A stretch of 64,000 nucleotides of DNA, taken from positions 196,326,353 through 196,390,352 of the forward strand of contig NC_134568.1 of the NCBI RefSeq assembly GCF_050947875.1. The letters are read 5' to 3'. This document shows, in pieces, positions 10,143 to 22,317 of this stretch. The notes below the pieces were generated by a model, which saw only the letters and a list, made by a program, of their open reading frames with translations, was not told where the DNA came from and did not search any database. Each line of letters opens with the position of its first letter. Position 1 is the first letter of the stretch. The DNA is from Dermacentor variabilis (lineage: Eukaryota; Arthropoda; Arachnida; Ixodida; Ixodidae). The position numbers and the translations under genes were made by a program.

Positions 10143-10623
10143 CGTAGGAATCAGCCTCAAAATTGTTTGTTACTGATGTTTTTCTTCCTGAGGCAGGATT
10201 TTTAACATATTGCTTTTGTTTAGTGTTTCAAAGTGATGATGTGCTTTCTAGTGCAATTTTCCAATTTGTGGACGCGTTCTGAGTGCTGCTAGACTACTGT
10301 AAGGAACTAGGCAGTGGTATAAAAGGGGAAAGAGCCTGGCAGGGCTTAGTGAGGGTTGTGCCGTGCTTGCTGACTGAGCGGTTGAGTTTCAGCGTAGTTC
10401 TAACGCTGGCCGGGAACGAGAACAAAAATGTGAACTCTCCCGAAGTCACTTTGCAGTGTCCTGTGCGAACCTGAACGAGAGAACGAGGCCTTCTCTGTGC
10501 GCTGCGCTCAAGAAACGTCGAGGGACGCCCGACTTCGGTTATGAGCATCATCGAGCGACATCCCTCCGGACAGCGGATGCAGTCCCCTGACCATCGGGAT
10601 CTCCTTCCCCCGGCGGGGCGGTC
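10143..10623 (+). other. Gypsy 3' untranslated region with polypurine-like tract and internal TATA box
   Basis: Lies between the RNase H stop and the 3' LTR. The purine-rich GGCGGGGCGG just before the LTR (about 10612-10621) is the likely plus-strand primer. A TATAAAAGGGG at 10318-10328 followed by about 300 non-coding bases is unexplained. Confidence 0.6.
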
Positions 10624-11323
10624 TGTTACGTTTCGCCTACGACGCGCGGTATAGCCGGCGCGGATGCAACGGACGCCGGGGCTTCGTTCAAAGCGGCAGA
10701 CATTTTGGCCCGTTCGGCGCCGCCGCTTCGCCTCCCCGCCAAGCGCGTCCAGGCATGTTCCAATGCCACGTGTCTTCATGTGCGTGTGTGTGTGTATGTG
10801 CATGTTGGTGCCCACGCTTGTCGAAGCGCGGCAGCCGGGGAGAGGAGCTCCCCCAACTGTGAAGCGAGGGGGTCTGACCGGCGCCGACACGGCGTATGCG
10901 CCACCTTCTCTTCCCATTGTGCCCGAACGGCGCCGGCACGACGGCTGCGCCACCTTATCCCATTGTGCCCGAGCGGCACAGTCACGTGCTCGTCTATAGA
11001 GGGGTTCCTTCTTGCCCTCAACTGCGAGAGTATAAAAGCAGCTGCCCCCGGACGCAAAGAGAGGCTCCGATTTCTTCTGTTGAGTAACGTGCACTCCCGT
11101 CTCTCTACTTCGGTCGACCTGACCGCCAACTCTTCGCGATGTTAGAATAAACAAGTTGTTTTGTTGTTACCAGTCGACTCATGCTTTGCCGGGACCTTCG
11201 GATGCTTCCAGTTGTGCCCCAGGCCGCCAGGCCAACGCTACCCTTGGGGCTTGCGACCCAGGTGCAACAACGGGCGTCCGCGCTGAGTTCCCAACAACTC
11301 GTGCCAGCGGTGCGATTACAACA
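10624..11323 (+). repeat. 3' LTR of the Gypsy element
   Basis: Identical to 4618-5317 apart from G at 10967. TATA at 11031-11037 and AATAAA at 11146-11151; the latter would end the element's transcript. The long minus-strand ORF across 10294-11154 is a by-product of the GC-rich LTR and has no domain. Confidence 0.97.
11146..11151 (+). terminator. Poly(A) signal in the 3' LTR
   Basis: AATAAA about 110 bp downstream of the LTR TATA box, followed by a T/G-rich stretch (GTTGTTTTGTTGTT) typical of cleavage-site context. Confidence 0.7.
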
Positions 11324-11349
11324 GGGTGCTATGCTCATATAGGAAACTT

Positions 11350-11495
11350 GAGTCTGTATTCACGAAAACCTCCTACGCTAGAATTCTTCATAAGAGAAAA
11401 TTTTAGCCACTCCTGATGTTGGACATATCATTAGCGAACGCAACTGGCCAGTGCCAAAGAGAACTTACGAACAAGAAGTTTGGGAATTAGGCCCC
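11350..11495. mobile_element. Short foldback MITE (GTATTCAC family), degraded copy
   Basis: Left end GTCTGTATTCACGAAAACC...CTACGCTAGAA, right end GAACTTACGAACAAGAAGTTTGGGAATTAGGCCCC. The layout and much of the interior (GTTGGACATATCATTAGCGAA) match the better copy at 39868-40005. No coding capacity. Confidence 0.6.
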
Positions 11496-11499
11496 TCAT

Positions 11500-13854
11500 T
11501 CAGGAGCTTGAACCATAATGATGATCGGCGCATTCGCTTTAGGTACATTATTTCCCGCACTCAAACTCCTGTACATGCCGAATATTTACACTTAACATTA
11601 CCACTTCTGAAATTGTCCTTAAGACATAAGGCGCTACGCGTTACCTGCTGCCACACAGTGTCTAAATTGTCGTCAATGTTGCTTCCTGTTTCTGTGCACA
11701 TATTTGTTTCGCATAGATAATAAGGCAGCCACTTCAAAGTAAACAACGTATGCTTTTTTATTAGAGCGAGAGAGAAACAAAAACTGCTATACAGGGACGT
11801 TACCCTGCAGGGTAAATGTTCAGTAGACTATCCTGTAGTGGAGAAAGGGAGAAGGGAAGAAGAAACAAGAAGGCCTTCGCACTGATCACTACTGGAAGAA
11901 AAACGAAGGCACACTGTGAATAAGACTGATTTTATAAGTTCCAGTAGCACTAACGCTCAGTCTAACGAATAGAAAGGTACATTTACAGTTTTCTTGACGG
12001 TTTGGATTGACTCCTCGAACGTAGACCAGAAGTCTACTTATATCTCTCCTGTTTCTGAGCACATCGTAAACTTGACCGCCAAGTGTGCCACATTGATGAC
12101 AAGCAAAATTAACACAACAAAAACAACGCACCCAGGAAGAAAAGAGAAAGACTGTGTGCGTTGTGTTTTTGTTGCGTTAATTTTGCTCATCGGCAGTGCA
12201 AATCCATTTATCCCAACAATTAATTCTAACGTGTACCACCATTCAACATAAAGTGGAATGTGAACAGCAAGAATGTAATTAAAACATCATCACCGTATGG
12301 TGACAGAGAAAGGCAGATCCGATAGCCGTTGCAACATAAAAGGAAGCTATGTCCAGAATGATTTGCTCGTTCTTACACCTGGATATTCTAACTACTTTTT
12401 CTACGCCCCCTTCTGAACGGTGTTCCGGCCATAATGAAGGAAATTTCTACAACACGAACGTCTTCACTGGAACTCCGAATACTATAGGAAACGTTTCTAA
12501 AGCGGAATGCAGCGAAAATTCCCGCAAATCCACGAAAGGTACGTTCTGAACCGTCAATCGACTCTACCTGCAAATTGGACCGCATGCTCGAAGTCGATCG
12601 CTACCACATATTACGCCTCAACGTTCCTCGTTGAGAACGACTGGTCGCTTTCGCTTTAGTGGGCTGGCTGCTCAAAGCGCATTCCTCCTATGGCTTTCTA
12701 GACACAAATTCCGGAATGTCCTGAGGAGTCATATATTCTCATGACCTGACAACGGCATCATACAAATAATTTGGCGAGCTACAGACTGCCCTATAGCCGT
12801 GACATAGAAACACAACAATTGTTGAACCCGCGCGTTATATATAGTTACATGAAACGCCGTTTATAGCTCATCACAGCGGCAATCTTGCAGGAAAACCCAG
12901 ATTTGCAACTGTAGCGCTGTCCCGTTATTACTAGAAACGTAAATTAGTTTCCTCCAATACGACTCCTACTTTAGAGATCGAAACATGCTGCTAAGCACGC
13001 TGTGGTCTCGATACTGTTTGTTCGAACCTGGATCCCGCCAATGCAGTGCTGCCAACCTTCGAAGCCTGATATCCAATAACTCGAATAAAGAAATTCTCTA
13101 CGTTTTCTTAGATGTGTGTAACATACGATTGTTCCTTTTATCAATATGGGGATTTCTGCAGATACAATCTTGCAGACTGCAAATTTATAGTTTAAAGTTA
13201 TTTCTAAACTGACTTTAAAAGTTTTAAATAGGGAGGGCGCTGTACACACGCTGATGCGATGTCGCAGTGTAAATTGTGATAACAACACAGCCTCCCGCTG
13301 TGAAAATGTCAGCACGGAAGACATAAGCTCGTTTATACTTGCTCTGCGTGCGAAACATGCTTGGGCAACAACAAAGTCGCAAGACTGACAATAAATCTTA
13401 TTCTAATCTTGAAGAAGATAGGCGCCAGCCCTCCCGTACTGAATGTACCAGTGTCAAAAGAGTGTACCCTCTCACGAAATCAATGTGAAATATGTGCAAT
13501 AAATTTTTCTTGCATGCCGTGGCATACTGTCGTAGCACCACCACGCTTACGCGCTTGCACAATTTGCAGCGAAGCACGCAGATACACGGCTTCACACGCA
13601 TTTGGGAGCCTGGCGCGCTAATCACTGTGCTGTCGCTCAGTTTTCACGCTTCGCAATTTGTTCGCGGTATTGTACGACGCGCATGCTTTGAGAGTGGTGG
13701 TGTATGTGCACGTATCCCTGAAGCCAAAGTAGCAGGCAATACTGCATTGGACGAAGACGACGTTGTTCGCACGACAACGAAGAAGTCAGTAGGGATAAGG
13801 AGAGAAAAGTAGTTTTGAACAAGATGGCAGTTTCCACCAAGTGAAACTACCACC
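11500..13854. other. No recognisable gene
   Basis: Apart from the hairpin at 12095-12191 and a purine-rich piece near 11830-11870 that resembles the repeat at 38850, I see no supported gene. ORFs are short and frames unrelated. Confidence 0.45.
12095..12191. repeat. Near-perfect hairpin, about 36-nt arms
   Basis: GATGACAAGCAAAATTAACA... at 12095-12131 is mirrored as an inverted complement ending ...TTAATTTTGCTCATC at 12156-12191, with a 24-nt A/G-rich loop. No ORF and no flanking duplication identified. Confidence 0.85.
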
Positions 13855-14684
13855 TCAAAGGCTTATGATAGGGTTGAACATGTGATATTAGTCAATCAGC
13901 TTCGAAACGTTAACTTACCAAAGTACGCTCAAGCATAGATTGTAGAATTTCTAAGTAAAAGACAATTTTATTGCTTCCAAAGCGGCATTTCTTCAGCTAG
14001 GTACGTGTTAGCAGGAGGTGTTCCATCAGGGAAAGTGATTGCTCCTATCTTATTTAATATTCTACTTAACTCCATCCCATGTCCTGAGGATGCGCATACT
14101 TAAGTATATGCTGACCACATAGCATTTTTCTCATCCGCAAATGGCATCCACAAACTATACTAAAAATTACAAATATATTTGTCTGTCCTATAAAGGTGCC
14201 TTGATACCATGCAGCTATCTATCAACGACCACAAACGCTCTTTGCGTGCATTTCGCTTAAAGGACCCCATATATATGTTTCTTTCTTATCAATTAGGTAT
14301 TATTCCCCAAGTAGAGACTGTCAAATATCTCGCGTGTTATGTGACGGTTCCCTGTCTTGAAAGGCGCATATTTGCTATATTGCAGCAAAGGGTGTTTGTG
14401 CGGTGGGTTTGATACGTAGGCTGAGCAACAGTCGATTAGGAATGTGTAGAAACACGCTGTTATCAATCTACCATGCATATGTTCACCAAGTTTTAGAATT
14501 TGGGTGTGTGTTGCACTCTGGAGTTCCTGCTTATAAGTTTCTCCAGACTTGTACGCGCTACAGAAAAAAATGTATACGGTTAAAATTACAATTACTTGTT
14601 TCAGAAATGCAGTTGATTGCATCTACTTATTACTGCCTCATGAAAGTAATTGATCGAATACTAAAGCGTAATCAATTAATTTAG
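13855..14684 (+). pseudogene. Decayed LINE reverse transcriptase
   Basis: Conceptual translation on the + strand gives AYDRVEH, LAGGVPSGKVIAPILFNILLN and YADHIAFFS, which correspond to the RT active-site blocks (the A-Y-D motif, the GVPQGSVL-like block and YADD). Stops interrupt the frame at about 13937, 14101 and 14160. Downstream pieces (LSNSRLGMCRNTLLSIYHAYVHQVLEFGCVLHSG) fit the thumb/C-terminal part. It is probably continuous with the RNase H remnant at 17888-18410, making a LINE of the I/Jockey type with RNase H. No function is expected. Confidence 0.7.
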
Positions 14685-15369
14685 CGTTACTTTTTCCCCT
14701 AGTCTTAATACTTTTGCACAAGCGCAGTAAATGTACATGTATATAGAACGACTTGGCCTTGCTCTTTTAATGCATTCGCTGTGTAACCCTTCTCACGTTG
14801 CTTATCTTTACTGAAAATCGCTTTTCAAAATTTTATTCAGTAATCTTCCCTAGTTTTCTTTTGAAGACTTCTGGCAGTGACACTTTAAAAAAAAGATAAA
14901 AAATTTTCGGCATGCATGCTGGAGAGGATGACAGCGCTCTAAAGTACGAACACCTTGCTTACAAGATTGTGGTTACTCAAAGCCGCGATGTTCACGTCTG
15001 GGTCCTCTGTGAAGAGCAGCGCTCCATCCTTGCTGAGGCTATAGGGGTAGGCGCTCCGATGGGTCCAGTGAAAAACTGAGAGCTCAAACTGCTCACAGGT
15101 GATTCCCTGGGATCTATATCCGAAGTGACCATCGCTATCGAGCCATCGAAGCGTCGTTTCAATTTGTCGGCGACCATCTGCATGGTTGGTTCCCTCTCGG
15201 CGCCTTTCACTCGTTTGCCATTTAGACTTAAATGTATAATTGCATGGGACGGAAACGAAAGTTTACGTTTTTGAAAAGAAAGCCAAATTTTCAATGGAAT
15301 TTAATATAAAGCTCCATATTATTCAGCGCTAAAAATACTATTCGCGTGTTATAGTCGCAAATGTAGGCG
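14685..15369. other. No clear gene; possible minus-strand LINE scrap
   Basis: A minus-strand ORF at 14992-15294 (100 codons) contains HLSLNGKRVKG and VADKLKRRFDG, which faintly recalls the linker before RNase H in some LINEs. I would not call it a gene. Confidence 0.3.
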
Positions 15370-15371
15370 TA

Positions 15372-16941
15372 TACAGGGTGTCCCAGCTAACTTTAGCCAG
15401 AGTTTAAAAATATGAAAATGCCACGCAGCTGGAAAGAACAAAGGTAATGTTGTTTTCTGTCGCTTGGGGATACTCAACCTATCTTTATAATCCGCCTAAT
15501 CAGGCAATTATTCCTAATTAATCAATCAACTTCTCAAACATTATAATTATATAGATGAAAAGTTTCAAAGAGAAAATTGTAGAGCGACATGAAAAGCTCC
15601 CGACACACCTTTCTGTTGCTCAATACGTGCTACACAAAAGTGTTTTTCCGGGCGTAAAAGAAGCCCGCAAATGCAAGCAAAAATCAATGGGCACTTTGCT
15701 GAGCTAAACTGCGATAGGTGAAAGCCTATGATTGCCTTTGTTGCTGTTGTTTGAGCTGTTCTGCGAACGAACGCCGCCGTGGCCGCGATTATGGGATGCA
15801 ACCACAGCCATATGGCTGTAAGGTTTGTCGCCAATGTGCTCGCACCCCCACGCGCAAGTCCGCGCTCTCCCACGCGTCCACTCGCACAGCGCTACTGGCA
15901 TGGCGCCTCCCCTCCTTGCTCCCCTCGCTGGTGATCACCGCTTTCCTGCGTCCACCACGGACTGCGCCCGGACACTCATGAGCAACAAAAGCCTTACGCC
16001 TTAAAAACTTGGAGGACGCTTAAGCTTCGCCTTTAAGAGTGGAACGTGACAGTATTCAAAGATCCCCAACTGCTTCTCACGCTTCCCGGCAGCTGCAGCG
16101 TATGTAACCGTAATGTTTACCGGGAAGCGCTGGCGGCGAACACTATGCACGAAGGCGGGCTTTCTGGTAGAAGCGTGGCCTCTTGCGTGGGCCACGATGC
16201 GGAGGAGGCGAACGCCATCTGGGGGTATTGCAAGGAACCGGACACGCTGCACCGTGGCCTCCCAGATATTCGCGCGCGAGCGCGCGCAAATGGCGGACGC
16301 CGTGGCTGGTCTATGAATGGTAGAAACGCTGGAAAATGGGTTTGTTTGAATTTTTGTGCAACGGAAACATGTTCTCTCTCATATTCAAATTACAATCCGA
16401 CGCTACCATGTCTGTGGGTTCTGTGTAAGTCGTACTTTATGATTTCTCTATGTATTTTAGCTTGAGAAATTCAATTAGGTCGGCAACATCCTTGCGTCAC
16501 ATGTAGGGCCTGGGTAGCGGTGTTCCCAAAATCTTTTTGTCGAAACAACGTCTGACGCTGGACGCCGACTCCGGATTTTTCTGCGACACGGGGCCCTTAA
16601 CGCGTTAACATTGCTGCGCGCCTGGCCGCTTGAAACACTTTGCGTGTATTCGCGGGCTTCTTTCACGCTCGCAAAAACACTTTTATGTAGCATGTATTGA
16701 GGAACAGAAAGCTGTATTCGTAGTTCTTCATGCGGCTCTACAATTTCTCATCAGCACTTTTGATCTAATTACAGTGTTCGAGAAGTTGATTATTTAATGA
16801 AAACTAATTCAATAATTAGGCGAAATTAAAAAAAATTATCTATCTCCAAGTAACGGCAAACAACATTACTTTCGTTCCGTCCAGCTACGTGGCATTTGCA
16901 TATTTTTAAACTCTGTCTAAAGTTAGTGTTTGCACCCTGTA
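15372..16941. mobile_element. Mariner-like foldback element with roughly 320-bp inverted repeats
   Basis: The left end TACAGGGTGTCCCAGCTAAC and the right end (inverse complement of ...AGTTTGCACCCTGTA) are flanked by TA on both sides (15370-15371 and 16942-16943), the target duplication of Tc1/mariner elements. The arms remain similar for about 320 bp (for example AAGAAGCCCGCAAATGCAAG on the left against the complement of CTTGCGTGTATTCGCGGGCTTCTT on the right). The centre (about 15690-16620) is GC-rich and carries no transposase. It interrupts a decayed LINE. Related ends are at 23686, 47815 and 58284. Confidence 0.8.
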
Positions 16942-16943
16942 TA

Positions 16944-17500
16944 GTAGACCTCGCGAATATCAAACAAAAAGAAACATATGCGTTTAACGGCCAAAAGCTT
17001 CTGTCTATATCAGAAAAATCATAAGGTGCACTAATTGTAGAAGAATTTAACGGGAGCTCATACGACATTATAGGCTTAAAGGCTTATAGGCGTACATACC
17101 ACATCGGCCGCTTAATGTAACAGAGAGGGTGGAGAAAAATTTTATTCTAGGAGGAAAGTTCTGAAATCGGCCTTGCAAAAGGGCTGCGCATTTATCCAAG
17201 CCTGACGTGTTATGACGGTGGAGCCCTAACTGCGAACGTTGATTGCAGAAAGGAGGTAACCCGTGTAGTCATGTACATATTTTCATCCCTTTGGACACTG
17301 TAGTTCCCGCCAAATTTAAGTACTCGGAGCTGCGTCCCCTGTTAGTGCTCGTTTCGTCAAAAATGTAACTGATTACATGTAATCAGCTACTGAAAAAAGA
17401 AATGGAATTACAGTGAGCGTTATTAAGTAAACAAAGTACTTGTCAAATGGCAAAATCACGCATAAACGTAATTGATTACAAGTAGTTAACTGCATATAAT
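16944..17500. other. No recognisable gene
   Basis: Non-coding sequence between the foldback element and the LINE RNase H remnant; probably part of the interrupted LINE or older repeats. Confidence 0.4.
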
Positions 17501-17887
17501 TTGTTACGTACAAGCCTGAGCTTCTCTCCCTTGTTCTTCAGGAGAGGCAGCCTTGTGACTATAGCGCTACCTAAATTTGTAGCAAATAAGTTTTCACATG
17601 CAGAAGCCAGGGTCCTTTCGCTTGGTACCAGATTTCAATCGTTAGTTGTACGATTCTTGAGGTTATATGAATCCTGTATATGGTGTTCATCAAGAGTTTT
17701 TATCTCCCAGCCAAATTTGTTTTTCGGCTTGTGCTGGCCACCATTATTCACACCTCACTTTATTTTTATGCAAACTCGTCCGTGGTCAGATAAACGTCCA
17801 AATTCGTAAAGTAAGTCCTGCTTGTTACAACACCAATTCCATTCACCACAGTTGGATGAAAATTTCCCTGAAAATGCAAAGCTAGTA

Positions 17888-18410
17888 TCTTCGGGCATGT
17901 TAACTTCTATCTTATATGATTACTCTATGCGCACACCGACCAAGGTAGTCATTGCCACTGATGCTTCAGAAAGCGGTAAAAAGCGTTGATTCTGAATATT
18001 TTGCTCCTATTCTCAATTGGTCGTTTTCTCTTGGCCTCCCAGATTTCGTACGTATCTAACAGATTTTCTGTCTATAATTCTAGCCCTCCGTAAACTAAAT
18101 ACATCGACACGCTTCACAGTGGTCGTGACGGATTGTCGGTTTTTGCGCTCTCCCCTCGCTGTTACTGGGTACTCTCAGGTTTTGCGAGCTTTCGAATCAT
18201 CTGTGGCTCTTCATTTATCTCTCATTAGATTGGTTCGGTTGCCTGGGCATGAGGGCTTACTTCTGAACGAAATGGCAGATTCATTCGCTAAGGCGTCCCT
18301 GAATGGTCCGGTTATTCAAGTTTTGCCATCATCAGCTTTCATCTTAGGGCCTAGACTTCGGGGACACATGTGCTACGTGAATTTTAAACCCCGTCTCTAA
18401 CAAGCTCCCC
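17888..18410 (+). pseudogene. Decayed LINE RNase H domain
   Basis: Two frames together show an RNase H pattern: VIATDASESGKK (first Asp) near 17947, then FLSIILALRKL, VVTD and RLPGHEGLLLNEMADSFAKASL (glycine/aspartate block) in the ORF at 18017-18400. This is a retrotransposon-type RNase H rather than the cellular enzyme, and it fits downstream of the RT remnant at 13855-14684 after removing the foldback insertion. Stops and a frame change between the two pieces make it a pseudogene. An upstream ORF at 17501-17885 may be the RT-RNase H linker. Confidence 0.65.
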
Positions 18411-18997
18411 AAAGTTTCAGCACTTGTCGCAAACTTGGAACAGTAACTCTATCAAACGCGAACACTTAAAGTCGCAATCACTAGCATCCCTAAATTTTTA
18501 CTTGCACAGAGCTGGTCTGGCACCCTTACCGAATGGCTAGTTCTGTAGGGAAGATGAGACAACAAATCCTGTTTTCATGGCACTTCAAATATTTTCGAAT
18601 TTGCGACAAATAATATTAATAATTAAACCGTTTTAAGTGTTCCAAATGTACTAGCTAGGCCATGGGGGTCTCGACTCTCGGGCATAGCAACAGGAAAGTT
18701 TGCGATGCCACTCAGGATTTTCTTGCAGGCTCGATGAGATTCAGACTATAGTATAATACCAGAGCTTTACGTTTCTATTTCTTTCCACCGAATTGAGTAC
18801 CATTAGTAGATTAGTATTTTTTTCTCTCATTTAATAGTCGTTTTCATAAAATCATTCTCTACAACCCATCGATTCATTCAGTTCGACCTATCCTGAAAGT
18901 TTGTCTGAAGTCTTTGACATTTCTTCTTTCCGTTACACTGAATATATATATATATATATTTGTGGCTGAGGAAATCAAACTGGCCCTGGTAGTAAAA

Positions 18998-19134
18998 TGA
19001 AGAAAAAGAGAATACAACGTACGGTTGAATTTGCACAGTATATTTCACTGAGACGTTTGGGGTGGTGGATTAGTAGAAACGTCAGTGAAATATACTGTGC
19101 AAATTCAACATACGCAGTACTCTCTTTTTCTTCA
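18998..19134. repeat. Near-perfect hairpin, about 55-nt arms, beside (TA)n
   Basis: TGAAGAAAAAGAGAATACAA... at 18998 is mirrored by ...AGTACTCTCTTTTTCTTCA ending at 19134. The inner arm sequence TTGAATTTGCACAGTATATTTCACTG appears in both. A loop of about 20 nt (GGGGTGGTGGATTAG) separates the arms. The (TA)n tract starts at the next base. Confidence 0.9.
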
Positions 19135-19731
<597 letters not shown>

Positions 19732-20022
19732 ACAAACTATAAAAGGCTCACGCATACGGAGACGAGTGCATAGTGCTAGCGAGAGTGAAGAAAATGCGGG
19801 GCATAAGCCGAATCAATTTTGCACACAATTTTGCACACTCGGCTGGGTAATTCATTCCTCTAATTTTCTCTGACGAGCGGGAGGCACCTGGAGGAGATTA
19901 GGGGCACGAGGCGCCTGAACTGTTCCTAAATTGCCCCCAGAGAGGGCGCTTGTTCGTTCGTGCAACTTTCAAGCGTAACAAAGGGCAATATGCAGTGATT
20001 ATAGTGAATAAGAATTTATATT
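19732..20022. repeat. Dispersed repeat, copy B
   Basis: Second copy of the repeat at 3210-3530: GAGTGAAGAAAATGCGGGG, GGGAGGCACCTGGAGGAG, CAGAGAGGGCGCTTGTTCG and AATATGCAGTGATTATAG in the same order and orientation. The start shows ACTATAAAAGGC. A shorter related end (GCGCGCCCTCTGCTCG) may lie at 53581. Confidence 0.6.
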
Positions 20023-21819
20023 GGCGTAAATTTACGTTTATATTAACAGTACATATATACAGGTTAGCGTGCGTTATAAAAAAAGTTATGTCTGCGGTAA
20101 TATCTGCGCTAGAAAATTCAGTGCCGGCGTTTGTAAACTTCTGTGCATGAAAACTGCGTAGACTTTAGCGGACTTCCCGCCGCGCGTGTGACCCAAGATA
20201 AAATGTCCCGTTCCCCCTCACTCCATATTGCGCTGCCTGGTTTCACGTTACTCGTGAAGTCGCTTGAAGCGGTCTTTTCTTTCTTTTTTCTTTCTTTATT
20301 AATGGAAGCCTTGTGGCTGCGTGTGATAACCAGACTGGAAGAGCATGTGTCTTCGAGATAGCCATGTTTCCGAACGCTGTCTGCCGCACTTCGAAGCGAC
20401 TTGGGAAAAGCCCGCTCTTCTTCACGAGGACAAGTTGCAACGCGCCGATGCGCTTCTGAGCGTTGCCGAAAAGCCGGCCAACTTTCTCGCGGTCGGTTTG
20501 CCTATCGGTTTGCCTTGATTACCCTATCGAGAGGGTTGTTTCCTGCTGCAGTAAACGGTAAGAGGTACCGCAGTCAGGTGTGTATACCTTATGGACTATT
20601 TCGTTTTTTTTTTTCCCGCGACATATAATCTTTCGCTCGCTGTATCGAACACAGATGTGGTGCCACACTCGAAGGTGGAAACTCTTTTTTTGACAACTTT
20701 ATTAGCTCTGTGGCCGCGATGTCCACTCGCAAGCTGCCACCATTTTCCTTGTTTTTTAAAGCCATTCTGCATTTCTTTGCCGAGACCGAGCTGACCGTAT
20801 ACCTTTCGCGTTATCTGAGAGCCCGGCTTTGCAAGAACACACCCTGTGTTATTCACGGTGCATACGCCGACTCGTATACCGTGTGCTGGTAAAACGGACC
20901 CCATCATACCTCTACCGTTACCCATTCCCGGGCCCCGCTGACGTAACGGCGCAGGCGCAGATCACGCCCGCGAGGCAGTTGCTCGCTGAGGCGGTGCTTC
21001 GTGAAGACGTTTTGGCCCGCTAGTGCCGCCGCCGCGCGTAATTCCGATCCCAATGTTCAGTGAGAGGTACTTAAAACTGCATTCCTGCCCCAGCATATCA
21101 GTAGATTCTGTAAAGCTCGCGAAAAATAACATCCAATTAGTGCCTCGGTTGGCTTCAGTGCGCCCTGTAAGATCATGCTGCCACTCGGAGTCTTCTTTGT
21201 CTTTCTTTTTTTCAGCCGGGCCACAGGTCATACGCGCAGAAATAATTATGTTCTGAACCTTCCTGAGTTGCTGAACAGAATGTAGCAGTAGGTAAAGAGT
21301 TGTGGCTGGTTTACAGAATATGGTGCAATGGCGGTCATCAAGTTAATTTTTGTGTATGACCCGGCGTTCAACTGAAATGACGTGTCTGTTTGTAGAAGAT
21401 CAATACGCATTACAGACGATACGGGTCTCTCAAAGGAATGCTGTTGAAGGAAATTTGCACACTGATTTGAATACACACTTCCATTTTCTTAGCGGTATAG
21501 CTAAAAAGGTGAGAGGGAACTGCTTATGGTGCAAAAAAAAAAACACTGGCCAAGGCATTGTCGCATACATGAGATTAACAGGCTATGCAAAACCAGCAAA
21601 CGCATACATGCGTTTTTTTTACAAGCATGCATAATGTTTATTTATTATAAAGTAGGTGCACGCCGCAAGGGCCTTATAGTCACTCATGCTTCAGATTTAT
21701 TCCCTTCATGGGGCGCGGCCTTTCAACCTAACTCTGTTGGCGTTCCCTTTCATTTCGGGAAGGTGTTCCACATTTCAGTTTCTTTTCATGATTACAGCAG
21801 TTACAACAACAACAACAGC
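20023..21819. other. No recognisable gene
   Basis: Mixed-composition intergenic DNA. The ORFs of 60-110 codons have no domain or splice context that I can defend. Confidence 0.45.
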
Positions 21820-21937
<118 letters not shown>

Positions 21938-22247
21938 TTTATTGTGGCGCACAGCAACGATCTTGGTATACTGCCGCACTTGACAAAACACGCGAATAAA
22001 CTGTAGCTGATCATGGGACTAGATGGAAGTTATTGAAAGGTAAAACGAAGAAGAATGATTTAATCAGATAAACTGTGTCGAGCTATGTGCAATATACGTT
22101 GCCACCAGGCGCCGCAGTAACGAACGATGATGAGAGGACCGACGACGATCGCCGATAGCCGTGCGTAAGGGCTCCATCTTATATGCCTGTATTCTGCTTG
22201 TTATATATACCTTGTAACAATATTGTCAAGCGTCTTATCTCCCCGTA

Positions 22248-22250
22248 ACA

Positions 22251-22286
<36 letters not shown>

Positions 22287-22287
22287 A
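22248..22287. repeat. (TA)n(TG)n compound microsatellite
   Basis: Alternating TA then TG units, just 5' of a LINE fragment. It may be where the truncated LINE landed. Confidence 0.9.
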
Positions 22288-22317
22288 CTTGCCCTGCTTC
22301 AGCAAAAAACATTCAAT

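Larger units (their letters stand above)
4618..11323 (+). mobile_element. Complete Ty3/Gypsy LTR retrotransposon with integrase upstream of RT
   Basis: This is a 6,706-bp element bounded by two 700-bp LTRs (TGTTACG...TTACAACA) and flanked by GGGT on both sides (4614-4617 and 11324-11327), a 4-bp target-site duplication. The two LTRs differ at one position that I found (T at 4961, G at 10967), so insertion is recent. Coding order along the + strand is gag with two CCHC knuckles, a protease-like segment, integrase, reverse transcriptase and RNase H. Integrase before RT is the Copia order, but the RT and integrase sequences are Gypsy-like; this combination is known for Gmr1-like elements. The coding region is broken by an apparent deletion and frameshift in gag near 5722-5731 and by a one-base frameshift in integrase near 8160-8180, so this copy is probably non-autonomous. 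Confidence 0.95.

Noticed and set aside
14992..15294. Minus-strand ORF as a separate host gene
   Set aside because: Only a faint resemblance to a LINE linker, and it sits among LINE and foldback remnants.
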